Of a stretch of DNA of 52,584 nucleotides, positions 24,941 to 32,421 are shown one piece after another. Within the stretch, counting starts at the first letter, position 1. The number at the start of each line of letters is the position of its first letter. Position numbers and translations under genes: made by a program. The notes below the pieces were generated by a model. It was not told the origin of the DNA, ran no database searches, and worked only from the letters and a program-made list of their open reading frames with translations. The stretch is from the NCBI RefSeq assembly GCF_020829495.1, contig NZ_JAIVFQ010000053.1, positions 1 through 52,584 of the forward strand, read 5' to 3'. This DNA is from Nostoc favosum CHAB5714 (GTDB taxonomy: Bacteria; Cyanobacteriota; Cyanobacteriia; Cyanobacteriales; Nostocaceae).

Positions 24941-25329
24941 AAACACAGTATGAATTTATTTTTGATCTTATCGCTTCTAGGATGCTATGAAGGCGATACC
25001 AGTCTGTCGGTGATAAAGTGGCAAAATGTGCATCCTAATATTAAGTTTCTGGAAAAGCTCTCACTTGCCGACAATGGCGAAGTCGTAGATTGGGTTGACG
25101 TAAGGAAACCCAACATCCATTGCTTTGTACTCAATAGACCTCTTGCAAAAGTCCCTAACACCCCACCCCCAACCCCTCCCCGCAAGCGGGGAGGGGAGCG
25201 TTTGCGTCAGCAAATGCGGGGTGGGGTTCTTTATTTTTGATTTATGCAAGAGGTCTAATGATTGCGCCCTTACTCAAGTCGCCTGTGATTTGATTGTCGA
25301 TCCCCTCAAGCAGCAACTCCCCGTTTCTC
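24941..25329. other. spacer with a TAGACCTCTTGCA-ended MITE (25135-25257)
   Basis: TAGACCTCTTGCA (25135-25147) and TGCAAGAGGTCTA (25245-25257) bound a 123-bp palindromic element with the same kind of GC-rich core as the ATATCATG family; TA at each end may be the target duplication. The rest shows no gene. Confidence 0.7.
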
Positions 25330-27780
25330 CTATTCCTTGGTAGCAAACCATTGTAGTGGCAAAAATTTCATAACATTTGTTACAGTTTTTAAAGTTTTTA
25401 ATTCTGGTATATCTGGTTTTAATTGTTCTGCGATCGCTAATTTTTGTTCAGCTTGTGCAGGTTGAAAATTATACAAATAAACAACAGCTAAATAAAGCCA
25501 TGCGTAAGGATTTTTAGCATCATATTTAGTTAATTCTATTAAATTTTGGATTAATTCTGGGGCTTGGCGCTGTAAAAGTTGTGATAAGACTAGAGTGTAA
25601 CGCAAATTTAAGTTATTTGGCTCTGTTTGCAGATGATAATTAGCCGCAAATTCAATTTGTTTTAAATAATCTTGAGTAGGATCATATTGATTGAAACTAT
25701 CTATCTGCACAAATATATTATTTAATTTACCCTGTTGTAACTCTTCTGCTAGTTGTGAAGTTCGGGTAACTAAATCTAAAGCTGGCGATTTTCCTACTGT
25801 TCCTACATTTGTCACATTTACAGTAATATCTGGAATATTTAAAGATGTGATTTTGTTGTTTCTTCTATCTAAATATGCTGCTGATAGTTGATATCTGCCT
25901 AGTGGTAGTGTTTTAGGAATAAATGTAGCTAAGGCTTCTTTTACTCGGAAACTTCCTTCCGGATGACATTTGATGCCACAGTATAAATTACCCAAGCCAA
26001 TTGCATGATCGTGATACCAATATGATTGGCTATTTTGCCATTTTAATAGCAATATACCATTTTGCAAATCATCCCATGAACCTGTTATTTCATAGTTTAC
26101 AGGGTTGTTTTTATCTAAAACTAATTGCTGAGAAATTGCAACTTTTTCTAGACTAATTACAGACTTACTATTACTTATTTTTTCAACAACTACATGAGGA
26201 TTTTTGCAGTGATATAATCGCATTTTATCTCCATGAGGTAATATCCAATCGCCCTGTAATTTCAAATCAGTAGAAGATTCGACTAAAGATTTTAATTTCC
26301 GTTTTGTGTCTCCACTTTCTCCCGGTTCCTCCCGTTCATTATCTCTAGTGATATACCAACAAAAATATTGTAAATCTTCCTCTACCTGAGATAATTTGGT
26401 TGTTAATTTTCTGCCGTATACGCGAAAATCTGCTAATGTCCCAAAATAATCTAAAGTAAACTCATTTATCTGAGGTGTAGAAACGGGAATTACCCCTAAA
26501 TTTGACCTTAAATATAAATTTGTTTCGTTGATTTTATTTATCAGTTTCTCCAGAGGATATTTTTTAGCATCATCATTAGGTAAATGTTTACCACCCCATG
26601 CTTGAATTAGGGGGAATGGAAACAAATTATTCAGTAAAACTATGCTACTTAATACTAAAGTGGCTAATCTCAGCCTATCAAAATATATATTTTCAATTAA
26701 GTTGAATAAATCCGCCAATATTAAACTAATTATAGGAAAGCATGGCAGAATAAATCTAATGTCTTTATTTGTGCCCAAAGAACAAATTATATAGCTACTT
26801 ACTAAGGTAACTAATAACCAAATTCGAGCCGATTTATGAAGATTTACTAAAATTAAATTAGGAGAAAATCGATATTTAATCAGATAAACAAATAAAATGC
26901 CAATACTCACAGATAATATTGGTAACCCGACGTTTTCTGGGATAATCTGTGGATAGTATAACCATCCAGCAATAGTTGTGGGAGAAGGATCACCCTCACC
27001 TTTTCCGACTTGGTTAGCGTTTAATGCCGATGTAATAATTGTTAACCAATTTAAGCCATACCAAAAACTACAAATTAACCAAGCTATTACCAAAGATGAG
27101 CAAGTTTGAATTAGCTTGATGAATTTACGTTTTATAATAAAACTAATTAATGCCCAAATACTAGGAACTAAAATAAAAATAAACCCTGTAGGTTTAGTCA
27201 AAAGGATTAAACCTATTCCTACGCCCAATATGATAGTTAAAACCCATGAGAAAAACCCAATATAACTATCTTTCCAAATCGTCAGGATTGTGAAAGTTAC
27301 TGTAACAATTGCTGTCAAACCATAATCTAATAAATAATCTGTCCGCATAATTCCCAAAATAGGAAATAACAGACAAAATATGCTGGCAGTTATGCTGATT
27401 TTTCGGTTTTTAAATAAAAAATTACCTAAATGATATACTGAAAGTATAATCATCGCAGTATATAATAAGTTGACCAAACTTGCTTGGTCATAACCACGTC
27501 CAAACAATATCAAAAATGGTACGGTGCAAATATATAGAAAAGGAGCGCGATAAGTTGGAGTTAATTGCCACAGAGATAACCACCAATTTCCTGAGAAAAT
27601 ATTAAAGTTTTGAAAAATTCTATAATGATGTAATGCTGTCGTTAAATGTGCGCTTTGATCATAGGCTGGAATCGATTCATCTAATAAAAACCAAGCTCTA
27701 TCTATAACTAATGCTATCAGCCAAATTATTAAGAGGATGATATAGTCTTTTCGATGCTTATAATGGTCAAAATAATTCAT
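25330..27780 (-). CDS. polytopic membrane glycosyltransferase (GT39/ArnT-like) with C-terminal TPR-like region
   Basis: An 816-residue protein. The first 400 residues carry about ten hydrophobic helices. The first loop has Asp-Glu-Ser-Ile-Pro-Ala-Tyr-Asp-Gln-Ser-Ala-His, the acidic pattern seen after helix 1 in dolichyl/undecaprenyl-phosphate sugar transferases. A Gly-Arg-Gly-Tyr-Asp loop follows. Residues about 440-700 are a soluble beta-rich region. Residues 720-800 look like TPR helices (Asn-Pro-Tyr-Ala-Trp-Leu-Tyr-Leu-Ala-Val-Val-Tyr). It probably transfers a sugar from a lipid carrier onto a periplasmic acceptor; donor and acceptor are unknown. The sequence is AT-richer than its neighbours. 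Confidence 0.75.
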   Translation of the reverse strand: MNYFDHYKHRKDYIILLIIWLIALVIDRAWFLLDESIPAYDQSAHLTTALHHYRIFQNFNIFSGNWWLSLWQLTPTYRAPFLYICTVPFLILFGRGYDQASLVNLLYTAMIILSVYHLGNFLFKNRKISITASIFCLLFPILGIMRTDYLLDYGLTAIVTVTFTILTIWKDSYIGFFSWVLTIILGVGIGLILLTKPTGFIFILVPSIWALISFIIKRKFIKLIQTCSSLVIAWLICSFWYGLNWLTIITSALNANQVGKGEGDPSPTTIAGWLYYPQIIPENVGLPILSVSIGILFVYLIKYRFSPNLILVNLHKSARIWLLVTLVSSYIICSLGTNKDIRFILPCFPIISLILADLFNLIENIYFDRLRLATLVLSSIVLLNNLFPFPLIQAWGGKHLPNDDAKKYPLEKLINKINETNLYLRSNLGVIPVSTPQINEFTLDYFGTLADFRVYGRKLTTKLSQVEEDLQYFCWYITRDNEREEPGESGDTKRKLKSLVESSTDLKLQGDWILPHGDKMRLYHCKNPHVVVEKISNSKSVISLEKVAISQQLVLDKNNPVNYEITGSWDDLQNGILLLKWQNSQSYWYHDHAIGLGNLYCGIKCHPEGSFRVKEALATFIPKTLPLGRYQLSAAYLDRRNNKITSLNIPDITVNVTNVGTVGKSPALDLVTRTSQLAEELQQGKLNNIFVQIDSFNQYDPTQDYLKQIEFAANYHLQTEPNNLNLRYTLVLSQLLQRQAPELIQNLIELTKYDAKNPYAWLYLAVVYLYNFQPAQAEQKLAIAEQLKPDIPELKTLKTVTNVMKFLPLQWFATKE

Positions 27781-27839
27781 ATTTATTTGCTCACAAACAA
27801 AGTTTAACCAATTATATATCTGTCATGTATCGCCGTTTG

Positions 27840-28033
27840 ATATCATGTTCGCATAATTAGTTATGATTTCCACAGTCATTGCACCCCACACGCCAGATGC
27901 TCCACTTGGGGAGACCCCAAGACCGCACTGGCTCCCCTTAATCCCCTCCCCGCAAGCGGGGAGGGGAGACGAAGCGTAGCTTTGGCGGGGTGGGGTTCTT
28001 CGGGTTTAATAAGTAATCAAGCGAACATGATAT
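27840..28033. mobile_element. ATATCATG-family MITE, copy 2, with a nested small repeat
   Basis: Same ends and core as copy 1 but 45 bases longer: CACGCCAGATGCTCCAC...GACCGCACTGGCT at 27889-27933 is inserted in the left arm. The same insert, inverted and with a changed centre, occurs at 51073-51121. Confidence 0.85.
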
Positions 28034-28069
28034 GACTAATACCAAAATAAATATAGGAATCGTATTTGA

Positions 28070-28275
28070 TTGTTAATGCGTGGGCGGCCTTGTTAATGCG
28101 TCGGCTTGCATTGTTAATGCGTGGGCGGCCTTGTTAATGCGTCGGCTTGCATTGTTAATGCGTGGGCGGCCTTGTTAATGCGCCGGCTTGCATTGTTAAT
28201 GCGTGGGCGGCCTTGTTAATGCGTGGGCGGCCTTGTTAATGCGTCGGCTTGCATTGCATTGTTAATGCATCTCAA
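28070..28275. repeat. TTGTTAATGCG minisatellite, ten copies, alternating units
   Basis: Two unit types alternate: TTGTTAATGCGTGGGCGGCC (20 bp) and one with TCGGCTTGCA after TTGTTAATGCG (21 bp), giving a 41-bp higher-order period. Ten GTTAATGC cores run from 28072 to 28265, ending in degenerate ATTGCATTG words. No coding frame is maintained because units are 20 and 21 bases. The rest of the spacer to 28495 shows nothing recognisable. Confidence 0.9.
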
Positions 28276-28495
28276 TGCAATGCCAATGCGTTCCCCTGCA
28301 TTGGAAACGCTACGCTTTTACGCAAAACTGTACTAAGCAAAACTGGACTTATTAATTCTGACACTGACAACGGGAGCAACTTAGCAAGTCATTGGTCTAA
28401 ATCTCCTGGTGCTAGGGATACCTTGATGTTTGAGATTAACTAACTCCCTGCAAAGCTTGGTTTAATGGTGTCTTACATATTTTGTCAGCCTAAAT

Positions 28496-29233
28496 CTAAA
28501 GTTCTTGACGTGTCGGACGGATGATGATTTCATTCACATCAACATCACTGGGCTGCTCAATGGCATAGGCGATCGCCCGGGCAATAGCATCTGCATCAAT
28601 GGCGATCGCATAAAGTTGATTAATTCCCTCTGCTGTGTCTTTATCGGTAATCGTGGTAGTCAGCTCAGTAGCAACGGCTCCTGGTGAGATATTAGTCGAA
28701 CGGATTTCACCATTTGACTCTAATCGCAGCCCTTCAGAGATCGCTCGCACTGCGTACTTAGTAGCACAGTAAACCGCTGCTCCCGGAAACACCTTATGTC
28801 CAGCCACGGACGATAGGTTAATGACGTGACCAGACTTTTGCTGACGCATAATCGGCAACACGGCAGCAATTCCATAGAGAACGCCCTTGATGTTGACATC
28901 GATCATCTGATCCCATTCCTCCACCTTTACTTGGTCGAGCGGAGAGAGCGGCATCAAACCGGCATTATTGATTAGCACATCGATCCGGCTGTATGTACTC
29001 AAAGTTTCCTTCGCCAAGGTTTCCACCTGTACGCGATCTGCCACATCCGTCACTCGGTAGGTTGCAGTTCCTCCTGATTGGGCGATCGCTGCAACCAATT
29101 CTTTCAACCGATCTTCGCGGCGGGCGGCCAGCATCAGTTTCGCTCCACTAGCGGCAAGTCGCTTTGCGGTCGCCTCACCTAATCCACTGCTGGCTCCGGT
29201 GATGATTACCACTTTGTTTTGAATAAGAGACAT
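28496..29233 (-). CDS. NADP-dependent short-chain dehydrogenase (YdfG-like)
   Basis: A 245-residue classical SDR. It has Thr-Gly-Ala-Ser-Ser-Gly-Leu-Gly for cofactor, Ala-Ala-Arg-Arg at the NADP phosphate position, Asn-Asn-Ala-Gly and Leu-Ser-Ser-Val-Ala-Gly, and the catalytic Tyr-Cys-Ala-Thr-Lys. It ends near Ile-Ile-Ile-Arg-Pro-Thr-Arg-Gln. The sequence resembles the YdfG/serine-dehydrogenase-like clade acting on small hydroxy compounds; the substrate is unknown. No operon partner. Confidence 0.88.
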   Translation of the reverse strand: MSLIQNKVVIITGASSGLGEATAKRLAASGAKLMLAARREDRLKELVAAIAQSGGTATYRVTDVADRVQVETLAKETLSTYSRIDVLINNAGLMPLSPLDQVKVEEWDQMIDVNIKGVLYGIAAVLPIMRQQKSGHVINLSSVAGHKVFPGAAVYCATKYAVRAISEGLRLESNGEIRSTNISPGAVATELTTTITDKDTAEGINQLYAIAIDADAIARAIAYAIEQPSDVDVNEIIIRPTRQEL

Positions 29234-29895
29234 ATTGATTAATGCGGGTTATTGAGTATGGGTAATATCATGTCCGTTCAAATAACCGTCATTGCGACCG
29301 TTCGCGCAGCGTCTCCCTTAGGAGAAGGGAAGCAATCCCAAAAACGCAAGTCATATCATGTCCGACTTAATACTTATGTCATTGCGAGCGGAGCGTGGCA
29401 ATCCCAAACCTTTGCGATTGCTTCATTTCACTTCGTTGCATTCGCAATGACATATCGTAAGTGATTTGCCGAACTTGATATCAATTGCGTCGTTTCACTT
29501 CGTTCCACTCGCAATGACATATTTTGGGTGATTTGCCGGACATCATATAATGAAACATTAGGTGATGTTTAAGCTGAACTCAGCATTATTCAACCATATA
29601 GCAATCCTGAATCATTCGTGAAAATCTCTCTTTATTCTCTCTGCGTCCAATACCGTTCGGATAAGCAGGGGAGGCAGGGGAGGCAGGGGAGGCTCTTGAG
29701 GAAAGAAGGTTATTGTTCAGCAATTCTTCTCTCAAGAACAGCTTCTCTTCTCCCCCTGCTCCCCCTGCCTGCCTCAACCAAAAAATTCCTTAACCGAACG
29801 GTATTGTCTCTGCGTCTCTCTTGCCTCTGCGGTAGCCTGCGGCAAGCCGATGCAGCGTCTACGTTATAAAAAATTATTTTTCACAAATCAAATAA
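29234..29895. repeat. mosaic of small dispersed repeats and two inverted-repeat elements
   Basis: At 29266-29549, ends like ATATCATGTCCG and CGGACATCATAT enclose modules of GTCATTGCGA...TCGCAATGACAT, a composite relative of the ATATCATG family. At 29649-29805, AATACCGTTCGG and CCGAACGGTATT enclose a purine/pyrimidine palindrome (GGGGAGGCA repeats and their complement). Remaining bases are CTCTGCGTCTCT-type repeats. No gene. Confidence 0.65.
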
Positions 29896-30061
29896 GGGAC
29901 TTCCAAATAAAAAAATATCCCAAAACTGACACAAAACCCTCTCTATTTCTCCTCTCTCTGTGTCGCGCCAGTTGCTTCAAGTCGGGGAACCCGCCCAACG
30001 CACTGGCTTCTCTGCGTCTCTGTGGTTCATTTATTGAGATAATTTATTTCTTGAAAATCCC
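29896..30061. mobile_element. MITE-like element, TIR GGGACTTCC, TAA duplication (copy 2)
   Basis: Left end GGGACTTCCAAATAAAAAAA matches copy 1 at 5133; the right end TTGAAAATCCC is diverged. TAA flanks both sides (29893-29895, 30062-30064). Interior carries the CTCTCTGTGTC-type sequence and a CGCCAG...CACTGGC small repeat. Confidence 0.75.
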
Positions 30062-30108
30062 TAAAAATTAAAAAAAGTGTCAAATCTGAATTCCTTTTTC
30101 CGGTCTGA

Positions 30109-30951
30109 TTATTTAAAAGCGATCGCATGGTGGCGGATATGATCTTCAATAAAACTGGCGATGAAATAATAACTGTGGTCATAGCCTTCTTGGTAACGCA
30201 AGTTTAGCGGCTGGCTAACATCTGCACAAGCTTGCTCAAACACTTCAGGCATTAATTGTTCAGCTAAAAATTTATCAGCACTCCCTTGGTCAATGAAAAT
30301 CGAACTGTGATATCCTACTTCCTTGACTAATTCACTAGCATCATAAGCACGCCAACTTTCTTGATTGTTGCCAAGATAACTACTGAAAGCCTTTTGACCC
30401 CAAGGACAACGCATAGGTGCAGTGATAGGTGCAAGAGCTGATACTGATTTGTAAAGTTCTGGGTTTCTCATTGCACAGACAAGCGCCCCATGTCCCCCCA
30501 TCGAATGACCAAAAATACCTTGTTTTTCAGGTTGCGTGGGGAAGTTTGCAGTGATTAAAGCAGGTAATTCCTGGACGACATAACTATACATTTGATAGTT
30601 TTTACGCCACGGTTCTTCTGTAGAATCAACATAAAAGCCCGCACCTGTGCCAAAGTCCCAGTCATCATCCTCACCTGCAATGCCAGTATTACGCGGACTC
30701 GTATCTGGTGCAACCAATATCAAACCGTACTCAGCTGCAAAGCGCTGTACTCCCGCCTTAACCATAAAATTCTCTTCCGTGCAACTTAACCCAGAGAGGA
30801 AATAGAGAATCGGCACAGGTTTTTGAATTGCTTGTGGTGGTTGATAGACAGCAAAGCGCATTTCACCGTTACAGGTTGAGGAAAAATGACTGTAAAAACC
30901 GAGTTTGCCACCAAAGCTTTTATATTCGGAAAGGAGGTTGAGGTTAGACAT
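30109..30951 (-). CDS. fghA: S-formylglutathione hydrolase
   Basis: A 280-residue esterase-D-type alpha/beta hydrolase that splits S-formylglutathione into formate and glutathione, the second step after the dehydrogenase at 13252-14361. The nucleophile is Ser150 in Gly-His-Ser-Met-Gly-Gly-His-Gly; Asp226 (Gly-Ser-Ala-Asp-Lys-Phe) and His259 (Tyr-Asp-His-Ser-Tyr-Tyr) complete the triad. Leu-Ser-Gly-Leu-Ser-Cys-Thr-Glu-Glu is the family's oxyanion segment. I chose the ATG at 30951, where homologues start; a TTG at 30966 is in frame. It begins 74 bases after the MNIO-operon partner gene on the same strand and could be its distal cistron. Confidence 0.93.
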   Translation of the reverse strand: MSNLNLLSEYKSFGGKLGFYSHFSSTCNGEMRFAVYQPPQAIQKPVPILYFLSGLSCTEENFMVKAGVQRFAAEYGLILVAPDTSPRNTGIAGEDDDWDFGTGAGFYVDSTEEPWRKNYQMYSYVVQELPALITANFPTQPEKQGIFGHSMGGHGALVCAMRNPELYKSVSALAPITAPMRCPWGQKAFSSYLGNNQESWRAYDASELVKEVGYHSSIFIDQGSADKFLAEQLMPEVFEQACADVSQPLNLRYQEGYDHSYYFIASFIEDHIRHHAIAFK

Positions 30952-31025
30952 TGGTTGTATTTTCAATCCTTGAGCGATCGCCAGAGAAAGATTATTTTAC
31001 CGTGAACTACCTGGTAATTAGCACG

Positions 31026-31592
31026 CTATAGCGAGCGCACAATATGCCGCAGTTGCGATTGCTTTGAGAACCGAAACCAAATTGCGATCGTTGCTTGGCG
31101 CTTCATCCCCTCTGCACTCGCTATGCCAACAGGATAACGAAACCAACACACAATTAAGCGGCTAGTAGGTTCATAAGCCAACAGCCATGTTTTTTCGTAT
31201 AGCACCAAATCACTAATCCAAGGTGGATCTATGTTTTCCTCTTCAGCAACTCTAGCGATGAAATTAGCAAAAGCGATCGCATCTTCTTTGTGTTTTTTGA
31301 TTCCTTTTGGTAAATGGGTTTGAGCATATCGCCAAAATAAGGCAGTAAAATTTTTACCCAACGCCCGTGCAGTGCGTGGAAGTAGTTCGCGTACTTCTCC
31401 CAACCGTTTCCACTTCAAAGAATTCGCAAAGATATTTACCTCTTTTGCTGAAAGTTGAGCTAACTTTTGTGCTTCATCGCAACTCAGCCCCAACTCTGCG
31501 CCAACGGTTTCTGGGTTAGCAAAGAAACGCTCTCTCAAATCGGTATTGGTGTAAAGTTGGGCTAAAACTTCCTGGGTTTGTGCTAACCCCAT
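31026..31592 (-). CDS. MNIO partner protein (DUF2063 / SCO6045 C-terminal-like)
   Basis: A 188-residue, mostly helical, soluble protein with no metal motif. The N-terminal part (Leu-Tyr-Thr-Asn-Thr-Asp-Leu-Arg-Glu-Arg-Phe-Phe-Ala-Asn-Pro, then Val-Gly-Ala-Glu-Leu-Gly-Leu-Ser) resembles the small helical domain often fused to or encoded beside DUF692 enzymes. The middle has Arg-Glu-Leu-Leu-Pro-Arg-Thr-Ala-Arg-Ala-Leu-Gly. Its ATG overlaps the end of the MNIO gene by 10 bases, so the two are coupled and probably form a complex. By analogy with MbnC and TglI it would present the substrate peptide to the iron enzyme. Family naming is from memory. Confidence 0.7.
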   Translation of the reverse strand: MGLAQTQEVLAQLYTNTDLRERFFANPETVGAELGLSCDEAQKLAQLSAKEVNIFANSLKWKRLGEVRELLPRTARALGKNFTALFWRYAQTHLPKGIKKHKEDAIAFANFIARVAEEENIDPPWISDLVLYEKTWLLAYEPTSRLIVCWFRYPVGIASAEGMKRQATIAIWFRFSKQSQLRHIVRSL

Positions 31593-32416
31593 CTGCCATA
31601 ACTCCTGTTAATCTCCCGTGCTTTTTGCAGTTCTTTTGTCAATTCTGCAAAGGGTGGCAAGTTTTCATCCCGTTCTAGGATAATCCCTTTAACTGGAACA
31701 CGGGCAACAACTTCCTCCATCAGTTGCCATACTTCCAGTGGTGTAGACTGCGAATGGCTGTCAATTAATACACCATCATGCCAATGTCCACCAACAAAAT
31801 GTAATTGTACGATGCGATCGCACGGTAATTGTTGCAAAAACTCATGGATATCATAGCCGTAGTTCACAGCATTAGTGTGGAGATTCGTTACATCTAATAA
31901 CAGTCCACAATCAGAACGTTCTACCACCTCGGCTAGAAACTGGGCTTCAGTCATTTCTGCACCTGGAAGCTTTACCATGTAAGTGATATTTTCCAGAATC
32001 AGTGGTACATCAATCCAGCGACGCAATAAAGCAATGTTGCGACAAAGTACTTCCACAGCTTCTTGAGTATAAGGTAGCGGGGACAAATGCCCGATATCAA
32101 CTCCACCCGCTTTTGTAAAGCAGATATGCTCACTCCACCAAGGCGGGTTAAGTTGCTTAATTAATGCTGCAAGTTTGCGTAAATAATCTGTATCTAAGCC
32201 TTCAGCACTGCCTAACGAAAGATTAATCGCGTGGGGAATTATCGGGAAATGAGCAGCAAGCAGTTCTAACTCCTGCTGTTTTTGCCAAGATGCATCTAAA
32301 TAGTGTTCAGCAACAATTTCCAAAAAGTCAACCTGCTGACGGTTGAGAAACAGATCACTTTTAAACGGTTGTCGAAAACCCAACCCCACGCCTAAACTAG
32401 GGAGATGAGAAAGCAT
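31583..32416 (-). CDS. multinuclear non-heme iron oxidative enzyme (MNIO, DUF692)
   Basis: A 277-residue TIM-barrel protein of the DUF692 family, whose members (MbnB, TglH and others) use two or three irons and O2 to modify cysteines in peptides. It starts Gly-Val-Gly-Leu-Gly-Phe-Arg. Candidate ligands are Glu33 and His38 (Glu-Ile-Val-Ala-Glu-His), His62, His97 (Ser-Glu-His), Glu142-Asn143, Asp175 and His180 (Leu-Asp-Val-Thr-Asn-Leu-His), His206, Asp219-His221 and Glu249. The open frame extends to 32461, but the added Trp/Arg-rich stretch is the upstream gene's glycine repeat read in another frame. The ATG at 32416 lies six bases after that gene's stop, and GGAGGAGG in its last codons is the ribosome site. 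Confidence 0.9.
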   Translation of the reverse strand: MLSHLPSLGVGLGFRQPFKSDLFLNRQQVDFLEIVAEHYLDASWQKQQELELLAAHFPIIPHAINLSLGSAEGLDTDYLRKLAALIKQLNPPWWSEHICFTKAGGVDIGHLSPLPYTQEAVEVLCRNIALLRRWIDVPLILENITYMVKLPGAEMTEAQFLAEVVERSDCGLLLDVTNLHTNAVNYGYDIHEFLQQLPCDRIVQLHFVGGHWHDGVLIDSHSQSTPLEVWQLMEEVVARVPVKGIILERDENLPPFAELTKELQKAREINRSYGRWG

Positions 32417-32421
32417 TGCTC

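Noticed and set aside
28070..28275. Possible CRISPR array
   Set aside because: Units are adjacent 20/21-mers with no unique spacers and no cas genes nearby.
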